A DNA stretch of 64,000 bases from Helicobacter rappini (lineage in GTDB: Bacteria > Campylobacterota > Campylobacteria > Campylobacterales > Helicobacteraceae), in assembly GCF_900198625.1 (NCBI RefSeq), contig NZ_FZPK01000006.1, positions 39,288 through 103,287 on the forward strand. The letters are read 5' to 3'. Position numbers and translations under genes: made by a program. Below the pieces are notes generated by a model. It did not search any database, had not been told where the DNA came from, and worked only from the letters and a program-made list of their open reading frames with translations. Shown here one piece after another: positions 1-8,277 of the stretch. Position 1 is the first letter of the stretch; each line of letters opens with the position of its first letter.

Positions 1-60
1 AGTGTGTGTATGATATATACAGATTGCATATTATTCCTTTATTGAAGTTATTTTTTTACA

Positions 61-1527
61 TTAAAATTCTCGCACATCGCCGTTTTTGATATAGGATAAA
101 AAGCTTGTGGCATACGCACCGCTTGGGAGTGTAAAGGCGATTTCTGCTTGTGCTTTTTCTGCGTTGTATTTGATAGATAAGTCGCTTGGATATACCCATG
201 CGTATCGCCTTGCTCCATTTGCCATGATGGGATAGGCAAAGTTTTTTTCTATTCTACATGCGTCTTGCTTTGCTAGTCTTATTTTGTGATGATTGCTTTT
301 AGATTCTAGGTTTTGTGTTGTGTGAGACTTTAGATTTTGTGTAGATTCTGAAATCTTGTCATTTTGAGCCATAGGCGAAAAATCTATTCTAGATTCTAAA
401 GTGTTAGGTGTTTTGCTACGCTCAACATGATAATTCTTAGATTCTATATTCTGCTTAAAATCCACTTTATTTAGATTAATCTCTCGAATCTTATTCTGCC
501 CTTTAAACTCACAATCGCATTCAAACAAATGAGATTCTAGAATCTTTTTACACTCCATACCGCTTAATAGCCCTGTGATACTAATATCCCCATTCTTTAG
601 TCTCTCTGTATCATTCAATATAGTCTTAGCATAATTTATCTCTTGTATGTCATTTAATCTTTTATCCCCGAAGTAGAAAAATTTCCCATGTGGATAGTGC
701 ATACATACATCGCCTATGAGTGGTGTGAGTGGCAGGGCTTGTGAGTGCAAAATCTCAAAAATCTCTCTATCCATAGTGATATTATACATGCTAGAGAGTG
801 CTTGTATAGAATCTTTAAGATTGAAACTTTGCATGATATTGCTTATTTTTAGTCGTTCTTCAAGCCATAGATTAAAGCATACGCTTTGCAGACTTGATAT
901 AAGCAGTTGCTCTAATGGATTTTGTTTATTTGGGGGCTTTTTAATCTGTAATGCCTGCATATAGTTATCCCCAAAATTGCCAAATCTTTGATAGCCAAAA
1001 AAGTTTGGAAAGCCCTGCTTTTGTGCTAGAAGTGCTTCTTCTTTTAGCCGCTCAAAGCTTTGTGGGGTAACCTTTTTTAAGCGGATAAAAAACTTATTGC
1101 CTTGTAAATGTCCTATTTTTATTTTATTCCCATGCAGATAAGATTCTAGAATCTTTATTTGATCTATCTTGTGTAGATTATTTTCATAGGCTTTAAATGC
1201 TTTATTTGGGACTGAAATGTGCTGATAAGTAAGGGCGTGTTTATCCTTTAGTCCAGCATAGCCGATATCCCTTTCTTTGATATGTAGGGCTTGTGCGATA
1301 AGCTTCACACACTCTAGTGTGCTTATATTCTTTTTTCTCACTTTTAAGATTCTATGCTCTCCGGTATTACTAAAAGGATAGAGTGGAATCTCTTCTACGA
1401 TAAAATCTCTCTCATTATGTGAAAATACAAATGGAATCTTAGGGTAAGATTTACCATAGAATCTTTTTTGTGTGGCGTATTGCTCTAAGAGTGTTAGTAT
1501 CTCATCATTTGGCTTTGTATCGCTCAT
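61..1527 (-). CDS. truD: tRNA pseudouridine synthase D with repeat-derived insert
   Basis: TruD converts a uridine of tRNA (U13 in E. coli) to pseudouridine in the cytoplasm. The TruD signature GLKDKHALTYQ lies near residues 93-103 and holds the expected catalytic Asp. The C-terminal GARRYAWVYPSDL block is also typical. The open frame begins at a TTG (1530), but I take the ATG at 1527, which has AAGGAC about 9 nt upstream. The protein (488 aa) is longer than usual because residues about 355-411 are a low-complexity insert (NYHVERSK..., ...LESK...) encoded by a palindromic dispersed repeat. Frame and flanking conserved blocks are intact, so the enzyme is probably functional if the loop is tolerated. 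Identity is secure; the effect of the insert is inference. Confidence 0.93.
   Translation of the reverse strand: MSDTKPNDEILTLLEQYATQKRFYGKSYPKIPFVFSHNERDFIVEEIPLYPFSNTGEHRILKVRKKNISTLECVKLIAQALHIKERDIGYAGLKDKHALTYQHISVPNKAFKAYENNLHKIDQIKILESYLHGNKIKIGHLQGNKFFIRLKKVTPQSFERLKEEALLAQKQGFPNFFGYQRFGNFGDNYMQALQIKKPPNKQNPLEQLLISSLQSVCFNLWLEERLKISNIMQSFNLKDSIQALSSMYNITMDREIFEILHSQALPLTPLIGDVCMHYPHGKFFYFGDKRLNDIQEINYAKTILNDTERLKNGDISITGLLSGMECKKILESHLFECDCEFKGQNKIREINLNKVDFKQNIESKNYHVERSKTPNTLESRIDFSPMAQNDKISESTQNLKSHTTQNLESKSNHHKIRLAKQDACRIEKNFAYPIMANGARRYAWVYPSDLSIKYNAEKAQAEIAFTLPSGAYATSFLSYIKNGDVREF
357..433. repeat. palindromic dispersed repeat inside truD
   Basis: The left arm begins TTGTCATTTTGAGCCATAGG and the right arm ends GCTACGCTCAACATGATAA. 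The right arm reverse-complemented resembles the left, giving an imperfect inverted repeat of about 30 nt arms around an AGATTCTA-containing centre. It is in frame in truD. The same arms recur in dxs, pseF and intergenic spacers. Confidence 0.8.
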
Positions 1528-1603
1528 CAATTCTCGTCCTTACGAAATATTAAGATACAATTAAAGCATAAAATCGCTAATAACTTAGCCCTGCATTATA
1601 AAT

Positions 1604-2548
1604 CTAATACACAAACTCATAATCTTTCAATGCTTGTTGTGGTGGAAGCAAAACTTTACCAAAATTAAGCGATACGCCAATCATAAAGTTTGATGCGGGC
1701 AAGTCTATATCATTTGCTTTAAGCATATAGTAACGCAAAAGTGGTGCGATACTCAAACTTCTAAATAGCTTTGCATCAATGCGAGTTTCAAGCAAAAGTT
1801 GATAATCAGGCGAGATTCTAGAATCTTTCGCATTGAAAATATACTTTTTATAGTTCATCGTATAAGTCCATTTCACATTCTTATTTAAGCTATACTCTAG
1901 CGATATACCCACTTCCAAACCTGCACCATTTAGCTTTGTCATGGGATTAAAATCATGTTCGCCAAAGAAGTCAAAATAAAGATTTTTCACATATCTACCA
2001 TCAAAGAGCTTTGCCCCTGCCATGTAGTTTATGATATGTCTGCGACCTATACTTGGCGTTGGATTAAACTCTGTTTGATAGGAAGCCCGCACATAAGGAC
2101 CCATCTCAAATATCTCAAAACCCCAGTCAAAGTCCCACATTCTTTGCGTATAGTCTGTTGAAAATACCATTTTATCAAGGTTTTTGTTGGTAACAACGCT
2201 TTTGTTTGTTTGTGTGATTTGTGTAAAGCCATATTCTGCATAAGCGGTGTTAAAGACTACAAATCGTGGGGCATAGAAATTGCCATTTAGAGTAAAAAAG
2301 AATTGCAGTGCAAGTTGGGAGTTACCCTTTAGGTTACTATCAGAAAAGCTTGTGTAGAGCTTTTGATTGCTAAGAGAGCTTTGTGTGAAGTTTAGGGCAA
2401 TGCGGTTTAGATCCACCTCCCAGCCTACTTTATCTTCATTAATATCTGCTTTTGCTTGAATGAAAGGTAGAAGCGGTGCGGCTTGCATAGAGCAAGTAAG
2501 CATGAAAAATAAGGCAATAAGAAACTTTTGTCGCACAAAGATTTCCAT
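1604..2548 (-). CDS. putative outer membrane beta-barrel protein
   Basis: This is a 314-residue protein with an N-terminal signal peptide (hydrophobic residues about 8-22, probable cleavage after SMQA). The rest is a run of alternating aromatic/polar segments typical of a small outer-membrane barrel (for example YVKNLYFDFFGEHDF and VKWTYTMNYKKYIF), ending in a C-terminal strand with terminal Tyr. No specific substrate can be assigned. The start codon directly abuts the stop of the 72-aa gene at 2549-2767, so the two are very likely co-transcribed. Localisation is inferred from composition and signal peptide; I do not recognise a named family. Confidence 0.6.
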   Translation of the reverse strand: MEIFVRQKFLIALFFMLTCSMQAAPLLPFIQAKADINEDKVGWEVDLNRIALNFTQSSLSNQKLYTSFSDSNLKGNSQLALQFFFTLNGNFYAPRFVVFNTAYAEYGFTQITQTNKSVVTNKNLDKMVFSTDYTQRMWDFDWGFEIFEMGPYVRASYQTEFNPTPSIGRRHIINYMAGAKLFDGRYVKNLYFDFFGEHDFNPMTKLNGAGLEVGISLEYSLNKNVKWTYTMNYKKYIFNAKDSRISPDYQLLLETRIDAKLFRSLSIAPLLRYYMLKANDIDLPASNFMIGVSLNFGKVLLPPQQALKDYEFVY

Positions 2549-2767
2549 TTAAGCATTATTCTCAATAGAATCTAGCGTAATCTTAGTATTATCCATGAAT
2601 TCTACGCCATCTCCATGCTCCAAAATAATATCTGCAATGCTTTGCGTGATAATATCTTGCAAATATTGCTGTTTGCATTCTATATTTATTAGCACTTCAT
2701 GGTAAGTCTGCTGTGCTTGTGGATTCTGTGTGGATTTTATAGTGGAATCTTGTATAGTGTTATTCAT
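2549..2767 (-). CDS. small hypothetical protein upstream of OMP gene
   Basis: A 72-residue acidic protein I do not recognise. The first ~20 residues are Gln/Thr/Ser-rich (TIQDSTIKSTQNPQAQQ) and look repeat-derived. Residues 22-60 look like a compact amphipathic domain. It starts at ATG with AAAGG about 7 nt upstream, and its stop is immediately followed by the ATG of the outer membrane protein gene, so translational coupling is likely. No signal peptide or membrane segment is visible. Its reality is supported by ribosome-binding site and tight spacing only. Confidence 0.55.
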   Translation of the reverse strand: MNNTIQDSTIKSTQNPQAQQTYHEVLINIECKQQYLQDIITQSIADIILEHGDGVEFMDNTKITLDSIENNA

Positions 2768-3059
2768 AATTGCCTTTCTATATTAAACTCGTTTGATTTA
2801 GATTCTAAAAGATTTATTTGTATTATAATAAAAAGGCGTATTATATCATTCTTTTTGTAATATATATGAGATTTAGATAGCTAGAATTGCATTCATTTTA
2901 TTGTTGTATAGTCATGGAATCTTGTTGCAATATTACATAGTGCAATGATTGTTATCTGAGATTGTAAGCGTTTATTAAGTCATCAAGGCATATCAACTTG
3001 GTTAAAAAGATTTAAATATGATATTGGCTTTAGAGTTTGTGTTGCTTTTTATTTTATTT

Positions 3060-3488
3060 TTATTTGCAAGCATTATCCACGATTTTATTTGCAATGACAT
3101 GCAAATTATACGCTTCATAACGCAAAGATTTAAAAGTTTGACTTTTGCCAAACTTTTGACATTCTTTTAGCTTTAGACACTCTTCAAGCACTCTTGCGCT
3201 TTCGCAGATTCTATGAAAGTTTGCATGAAGTATTGCTACTAAATCTAGCCTTTCAATCTCTGTGTCAATGCTGCCTTTTGCAATATCGCATTCAACATCG
3301 CGTGCTTGTAACAGCAAATCTGTATGCTGTAAAATAGCTTTATGTCGCATTTGCTTTAGCGTATAGGTTATTTCCTTGTTGTCATATACATAGCGAAATA
3401 TATCCTCTACTACACGAATGCCCTCTTGCAATCTATTGAGATTTGCATCTAATATACGCAATATTGTATGAGTTTTATCTGTATTCAT
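3060..3488 (-). CDS. ThiD2-like HMP-phosphate kinase domain protein
   Basis: A 142-residue protein with the block RILDANLNRLQEGIRVVED near residues 11-29 and a later ANFHRICESARVLEE segment. These are hallmarks of the domain often fused to the N-terminus of ThiE and described as ThiD2, a monofunctional hydroxymethylpyrimidine phosphate kinase in thiamine synthesis. Here it stands alone, as is common in Campylobacterota, where it is often labelled thiamine-phosphate pyrophosphorylase although no ThiE barrel is present. It is cytosolic and mostly helical. No thiamine genes are adjacent. Family assignment is fairly firm; the reaction is taken from the family. Confidence 0.7.
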   Translation of the reverse strand: MNTDKTHTILRILDANLNRLQEGIRVVEDIFRYVYDNKEITYTLKQMRHKAILQHTDLLLQARDVECDIAKGSIDTEIERLDLVAILHANFHRICESARVLEECLKLKECQKFGKSQTFKSLRYEAYNLHVIANKIVDNACK

Positions 3489-3599
3489 AAAAGATCTTTA
3501 ATTATAGAATGAAAAAGCAAGTGAATGTAAAGCTAAAAAATGAATATTTTTGAATCTAGGTTTCTACTTTGCAAATCATACATAAGCGGGTAGCTTTGA

Positions 3600-3678
3600 T
3601 TTATCATATTGAGCCATTGGGCAAAGAATCTCATGGAATCTAAATTTGAGATATTTTGCTACACTCAAATATGATAAA
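3600..3678. repeat. intergenic palindromic dispersed repeat
   Basis: Left arm TTTATCATATTGAGCC... and right arm ...CACTCAAATATGATAAAA form an imperfect inverted repeat with an AATCTCATGGAATCTAAATT centre. It lies between the ThiD2 gene and the end of the BI-1 gene, both on the minus strand. It matches the element found inside truD, dxs and pseF. In RNA it would form a long hairpin. Confidence 0.75.
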
Positions 3679-3698
3679 AGTATCACCTAGATTCTAGA

Positions 3699-4391
3699 TT
3701 AATCCTTATTTGAAAGACCTAATATCTGCAGTAATGCAGTAAAGATATTCAACACATCAAGGTATAAAGAGATAGCCGCCATAATAGGATTATCATAACG
3801 ACCTCTTACAATATTTTGTGTATCATAGGCGATATACAAACTAAAGATAAGCACTACTGCACTTGCAATTGCAAACTGAAACATAGGGCTTTTGAAAACA
3901 AACATATTTAAAAGACCAAATACAAAAATCACAAGCACTGACCAAAATAATGCAGTCCCCATATTTGCCAAATCTTTTTTAGTTTTCAAAGCAAAAATAC
4001 TCATGATACCAAAAATAATAGTAGTCATAGCAAGAGCTTGAGCTACAATCGCCGAATTTTTCGCCATCACAAACGATAAAAGCGGGACCAAAGCCAAACC
4101 ACTAATGAAAGCAAATGCAGCAAATACAGCCAGATTAATACCGGGCTTATCTTGCACAAAACCCAGACCAAAAATCAGTGCAAGTTCAAGCACAAAAATT
4201 GGAATTCTATATTGCGCAACCAAAACAGGATCATAAAACCCAACCAATGCACCTATTGTTGCTAAAAGCAAACTGCCTGCAAAAAATTTATATGTCGTTT
4301 TTACAAAATTCACAAGAGCAGTATCACTATATGAAGATTGATAATCTACTTCTTGTGTATTTTGAGTGTAATTTCTATCATAAATTCCCAT
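3699..4391 (-). CDS. Bax inhibitor-1/YccA family membrane protein
   Basis: A 230-residue polytopic inner-membrane protein with about seven hydrophobic segments from residue ~30 to ~225. It has a polar N-terminus beginning MGIYDRNYT and the family-typical stretch near the end (SLYIAYDTQNIVRGRYDN, then SLYLDVLNIFTALLQILG), including the conserved Asp residues of BI-1 proteins. BI-1 homologues are pH-sensitive calcium leak channels or stress-tolerance proteins; a specific bacterial role is not established here. GAGGAG lies about 6 nt before the ATG. The closest named relatives are YccA/YbhL-type proteins of Campylobacterota. Confidence 0.9.
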   Translation of the reverse strand: MGIYDRNYTQNTQEVDYQSSYSDTALVNFVKTTYKFFAGSLLLATIGALVGFYDPVLVAQYRIPIFVLELALIFGLGFVQDKPGINLAVFAAFAFISGLALVPLLSFVMAKNSAIVAQALAMTTIIFGIMSIFALKTKKDLANMGTALFWSVLVIFVFGLLNMFVFKSPMFQFAIASAVVLIFSLYIAYDTQNIVRGRYDNPIMAAISLYLDVLNIFTALLQILGLSNKD

Positions 4392-4605
4392 AATTTCTCC
4401 TCATAATAAAGAATTTGCGAGATTTTAACCAAAAATTATTAACCAAGCAACAAAATGCATTACTCCACAAAAGCCCAAACTATGTATAATCAAAGTTATT
4501 TGACTTTATAAAGTAGTCCCACCCTGCTGGACCATCCTAGATTCTTTGGCATGTAGGGTAAATGAGACACTCATTACCGCATGGCGATATGAAACAACAT
4601 TTAGC

Positions 4606-4860
4606 TTATAAAATATGCACTTCGTAAATATAATCCTTTGTATCCATGCTATAACGCAATTCTCGTATAAGCGTGTGATGATTTTTCCCTTTGAAAAAGC
4701 TCTCAAGTTTTTTCAAATCTTTTTCCGCATTTTCTCTATCAAGATAAAATATTGCACCTTTGCTACCGCTTTCTTCCACCTTTTTTGCCATTGCTTCAAA
4801 TGTAATGGTGTTTGCCTTGATATCTGCCTTGAGACTTTCTTTAGCAAGTTTTAGTTCCAT
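4606..4860 (-). CDS. small conserved-looking hypothetical protein
   Basis: An 84-residue, Lys/Glu-rich, probably helical cytosolic protein with no recognisable domain. It starts at ATG with AAAGGA about 7 nt upstream and is preceded on the minus strand by an AT-rich spacer. The overlapping 66-codon frame at 4506-4706 is in another frame and has no good start, so I prefer this one. It is monocistronic between the BI-1 gene and the tRNA cluster. Confidence 0.55.
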   Translation of the reverse strand: MELKLAKESLKADIKANTITFEAMAKKVEESGSKGAIFYLDRENAEKDLKKLESFFKGKNHHTLIRELRYSMDTKDYIYEVHIL

Positions 4861-5014
4861 GTATATCCTTTTTCACATATTTAAAATGAATGGTATTCTA
4901 TCTTAATCTTGTTAAGATGTTAGCATTACAGCATAATAAGATTATTATCTCCGCAACGCCACGCAACATGCGAAAAAATACTTTGTATGGTTAATTGAAT
5001 AATTCAGAAAGAAG

Positions 5015-5091
5015 TGGTACGCCCAAGAGGATTCGAACCTCTGACCTACGGCTTAGAAGGCCGTTGCTCTATCCAGCTGAGCTATGAGCGC
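5015..5091 (-). tRNA. tRNA-Arg (TCT anticodon)
   Basis: On the minus strand the sequence folds as a cloverleaf: GCGCTCA acceptor, TAGCTCAGCTGGATAGAGC D-arm, anticodon stem ACGGC/GCCGT with loop CTTCTAA (anticodon TCT), T-arm with GGTTCGAATCC, and encoded CCA. The first acceptor pair is a G-T wobble. Confidence 0.95.
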
Positions 5092-5097
5092 ATGAAG

Positions 5098-5174
5098 TGG
5101 TACGCCCAAAGGGAGTCGAACCCCTAACCCCCAGATCCGAAGTCTGGTGCTCTATCCAATTGAGCTATGGACGC
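5098..5174 (-). tRNA. tRNA-Arg (TCG anticodon)
   Basis: Minus-strand cloverleaf with acceptor GCGTCCA, anticodon stem CCAGA/TCTGG and loop CTTCGGA (anticodon TCG), T-loop GTTCGACTC and encoded CCA. It lies 6 nt from the other tRNA-Arg, so the two are probably processed from one transcript. Confidence 0.95.
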
Positions 5175-5217
5175 ATAAAGCTTCGCTTATATTATGCTTT
5201 GTAACAATGTAGAAATA

Positions 5218-5295
5218 TGGGGTGGATGATGGGGCTCGAACCCACGACCCTCAGAGCCACAACCTGATGCTCTAACCAACTGAGCTACACCCACC
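5218..5295 (-). tRNA. tRNA-His (GTG anticodon)
   Basis: Minus-strand cloverleaf with anticodon loop TTGTGGC (anticodon GTG). The gene encodes the extra 5' G(-1) opposite C73 that marks bacterial tRNA-His, and the 3' CCA is encoded. Confidence 0.95.
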
Positions 5296-5323
5296 ATACA
5301 TGCCTTAATACGCTAAGTGAAAA

Positions 5324-5401
5324 TGGTCGGGGCGAAAGGATTCGAACCTTCGACCCCTTGGTCCCAAACCAAGTACTCTAACCAGACTGAGCTACGCCCC
5401 G
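5324..5401 (-). tRNA. tRNA-Pro (TGG anticodon)
   Basis: Minus-strand cloverleaf with acceptor CGGGGCG, anticodon stem CTTGG/CCAAG and loop TTTGGGA (anticodon TGG), T-arm GGTTCGAATCC and encoded CCA. It is the promoter-proximal member of the four-tRNA cluster. Confidence 0.95.
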
Positions 5402-5670
5402 ACACAAAAAAAGAAGTGATTATAAGATATTTTTATAATAAAGTCAAGATATTTTTATTATTTTAAGTTTAGTTTTTTTGTTTGTTCTCAAATGTTGTTT
5501 TATAATAGATATAGCAAAAACAAGTAGAGTTAGGCTTTTATGGAGAATCTGTGAGAGTTTGTTTCTATAGTAAAAAACATTTATACTATGTTTGTATCTG
5601 TTGTATTATATTTTTGCTCTCTCTGCAAAAATTCGAGTTTCTCGACAAACATAAAACTACAATATAACGC

Positions 5671-5697
5671 TATAATATCAAGGAACAAAAAGGAGAG
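5671..5697 (+). promoter_or_regulatory. -10 box and ribosome-binding site of dxs
   Basis: TATAAT at 5671-5676 sits in an AT-rich region as expected for Campylobacterota sigma-70 promoters, which lack a strong -35. AAAGGAGAG (5689-5697) just before the ATG at 5701 is a near-perfect Shine-Dalgarno and fixes the start. Confidence 0.55.
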
Positions 5698-5700
5698 ATA

Positions 5701-8130
5701 ATGCGGCAATCTATATCCACAACTAGCAATACGGCTTTACCTATTGATACACTTGTTGATACTCTTACTGATAATCTTGATATGCAAATTGATACTGCAA
5801 AGCAAGTAGCCACACCTTGTAGTATCACACAAAAACTGCTCAATAATGAAGACATTCATCATTTATTGCCACATGCAAGCATAGCGGAGTTAAAAAGCAT
5901 AGCAGAGTTAATACGACATAGAATCTTAGAAGTGGTGAGTAAAAATGGTGGGCATTTAAGTTCTACGCTTGGAGCGGTTGAATTGATTGTGGGAATGCAC
6001 TCGGTGTTTGACTGCTCTTTGCACCCATTTATCTATGATGTGAGTCATCAAGCCTATGCACATAAATTGCTTACAGGGCGATACAAGGCATTTGAGAGTT
6101 TGCGTCAAATTGATGGCATAAGTGGTTTTATCGCACCTTATGAAAGCAGTCTTGACTACTTTATAGCAGGGCATAGCTCGACTTCACTCTCTCTTGCAGT
6201 AGGTGCTGCTAAGGCTAAAAAGCTAAGAAATGATCCGCATAAGCCCATTGTAATGATAGGCGATGGCTCCATGAGTGCGGGGCTAGTCTATGAAGCGTTG
6301 AATGAATTAGGGGATTTAAAACTGCCTGTAATCATTATCTTAAATGATAATGAAATGAGTATTGCAAAGCCTATTGGTGCGATTTCTAAGATTCTATCAA
6401 AGACTATCGCTAGTCCGCTGTATCAATCCATGAAAGAAAAAGTGAAAAAAATCGTGGATAAAATGCCAAATGGCACGACTTTTATCGCAAAACGATTTGA
6501 AGAGAGTTTTAAACTCATTACGCCCGGATTATTATTTGAAGAGTTTGGGATTGACTATATAGGACCAATTGATGGCAATAATATAGAAGAAGTCGTTACT
6601 ACGCTAAAAAATGTCGCCTACTTAAATCGTCCCGTATTGCTGCATTGCCAAACTATAAAGGGCAAAGGCTATCAAATCGCTGAGGGTAAATATGAAAAAT
6701 GGCATGGCGTTGCCCCATTTGATTTAAATACAGGACAAGCGATTGCAAAAAGTGCGATTAAAAGTCCAACTGCTGTGTTTAGCGATACGCTTTTAAGTAT
6801 GGCACAACTCAATGAAAAAATCGTAGGCGTAACCGCAGCTATGCCAAGTGGCACAGGGCTAGATAAACTCATGGATATAATGCCAGAGAGATTCTTTGAT
6901 GTCGCAATAGCAGAGCAGCACGCAGTAACCTCTATGGCAGCTATGGCAAAGGAGGGCTTTAAGCCCTATATTGCTATCTATTCTACTTTTTTACAACGAG
7001 CATTTGATCAGATTGTGCATGATACTTGCATTATGAATCTCCCCGTTGTATTTTGCATTGATAGAGCTGGGATTGTGGGTGAAGATGGTGAAACGCATCA
7101 AGGCTTACTAGATATTGCCTATCTACAAAGCATACCAAATATAACTCTCATCGCCCCAAGAGATAATAGCACGCTTTCTCTGCAACTTGAATATTCACAA
7201 TATGTAACTTCACCACTTGCTATCCGCTATCCTAGAGGGCAGTTTATGCTAGAAAAATGCTATATGCGTTTAGATTCTATTATAAAGGATTATGATACAA
7301 AAGCAAGGCAAAATATAGAATCTAATAATTGTTATGTTGAGCGAAGCGAAATATCTCAAAGTTTAGATTCTAATAAACACATAACAGAATCTACAAAAAG
7401 CACTAAAGAGACAACGCAAACAGATTCTAAAACAACCGCTTGTCATACTGAGCCTTTAGGCGAAGTATCTAATACAGAATCTAAAAAAGATTCAAATAAA
7501 GATTTTTCGCTTTTGTCAAAAACTCAAAACGACAAGAATCTAGAATCTCAACCATTTGGGCGGGTGCAAGGCATTGGGGTGCAAGATAATGAGAATTTAG
7601 AATCTTGTAGAATAGTCCTGCAGAATCTTCACAACACACAAAACTATAACACACACCTAAAAGCACACAAAGCACAAATGCTATATGATAGCTTAGTGCA
7701 TACAAAAGATTCTATACAACATAACACAGAATCTAGCAGGAAAAAGATTCTACTCATAGGCTATGGCAATGGTGTGGGTCGTATGCTTGATGTATGGCTT
7801 AGTTTGCTAATAGAGCATAATATCCATGCTTCACTGCTTGATATAATTAGCTTAAAGCCGCTTGATACTGATATGCTTACTATGTGTTTGAGAGACTATA
7901 CGCATATTTTTGTTATGAGTGATAGTTATAAGCTAAATGGTGTTGGTGCATGTATCATGCAGTTTGCATTTAGCGAGTTAGAGCGTGGCAATCTAGCACA
8001 GATTCCAAAGATTATAAGCTTTGAGATAGAAGATATTTTTGTAAAACATGGAAACACACAAAAGATTGAAAAACAGCTTAATATAGACACAGAAAGTTTG
8101 GTGTCTAAAATTTTAGAATCTTACTTTTAG
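5701..8130 (+). CDS. dxs: 1-deoxy-D-xylulose-5-phosphate synthase with large insert
   Basis: Dxs condenses pyruvate and glyceraldehyde-3-phosphate to DXP, the first step of the non-mevalonate isoprenoid pathway, using thiamine diphosphate. The TPP motif GDGSMSAGLVYEALNE...NDNEMSI (about residues 187-222), the catalytic-Glu region DVAIAEQHAVTSMA (about 399-412) and the C-terminal domain (KKILLIGYGNGVGRML, from about 680) are all present. The protein has 809 aa against about 620 for the family. The excess is a ~40-aa N-terminal extension and a ~155-aa low-complexity insert (about 523-678) between the pyrimidine-binding and C-terminal domains, built from two CHVERSE-like arms, a VQGIGVQDNENLES module and many ESK/DSK units. 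Frame is kept throughout, so selection for function is likely. Confidence 0.95.
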   Translation: MRQSISTTSNTALPIDTLVDTLTDNLDMQIDTAKQVATPCSITQKLLNNEDIHHLLPHASIAELKSIAELIRHRILEVVSKNGGHLSSTLGAVELIVGMHSVFDCSLHPFIYDVSHQAYAHKLLTGRYKAFESLRQIDGISGFIAPYESSLDYFIAGHSSTSLSLAVGAAKAKKLRNDPHKPIVMIGDGSMSAGLVYEALNELGDLKLPVIIILNDNEMSIAKPIGAISKILSKTIASPLYQSMKEKVKKIVDKMPNGTTFIAKRFEESFKLITPGLLFEEFGIDYIGPIDGNNIEEVVTTLKNVAYLNRPVLLHCQTIKGKGYQIAEGKYEKWHGVAPFDLNTGQAIAKSAIKSPTAVFSDTLLSMAQLNEKIVGVTAAMPSGTGLDKLMDIMPERFFDVAIAEQHAVTSMAAMAKEGFKPYIAIYSTFLQRAFDQIVHDTCIMNLPVVFCIDRAGIVGEDGETHQGLLDIAYLQSIPNITLIAPRDNSTLSLQLEYSQYVTSPLAIRYPRGQFMLEKCYMRLDSIIKDYDTKARQNIESNNCYVERSEISQSLDSNKHITESTKSTKETTQTDSKTTACHTEPLGEVSNTESKKDSNKDFSLLSKTQNDKNLESQPFGRVQGIGVQDNENLESCRIVLQNLHNTQNYNTHLKAHKAQMLYDSLVHTKDSIQHNTESSRKKILLIGYGNGVGRMLDVWLSLLIEHNIHASLLDIISLKPLDTDMLTMCLRDYTHIFVMSDSYKLNGVGACIMQFAFSELERGNLAQIPKIISFEIEDIFVKHGNTQKIEKQLNIDTESLVSKILESYF
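7328..7358 (+). repeat. single repeat arm in dxs
   Basis: ATTGTTATGTTGAGCGAAGC followed by GAAATATCTCAA is one arm of the dispersed palindrome, translated as CYVERSEIS. No clear partner arm lies within 80 nt. Confidence 0.7.
7441..7536. repeat. palindromic dispersed repeat in dxs
   Basis: Left arm TGTCATACTGAGCCTTTAGG then CGAAGTATCT; right arm AGATTTTTCGC...CTCAAAACGACAAG, its degenerate reverse complement. The centre holds AGATTCT-type octamers. It is in frame, translated as CHTEPLGEVS...FSLLSKTQNDK. Confidence 0.75.
7551..7607 (+). repeat. G-rich second repeat module in dxs
   Basis: The module runs TTTGGGCGGGTGCAAGGCAT then TGGGGTGCAAGATAATGAGA, followed by a TTTAGAATCT octamer; it is translated as VQGIGVQDNENLES. 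Close relatives occur at the recB/hypF junction (46118-46160) and in the GT2 gene (VHNENIIES). Confidence 0.65.
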
Positions 8131-8277
8131 TTCAATGTAAAATATTAAACTTCTATATCATGCGATCATCTCAACATATTGTTTCAATGCTTATACAAGC
8201 AAATAAAGACAACAAGAACTTTACATTTTTATCATACAATGCAATGCTAGAGATAATGGCAACAAAATAGGTAGATA

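Noticed and set aside
4506..4706. 66-codon minus-strand frame
   Set aside because: Overlaps the better supported 84-aa gene at 4606-4860 in another frame and lacks a ribosome site.
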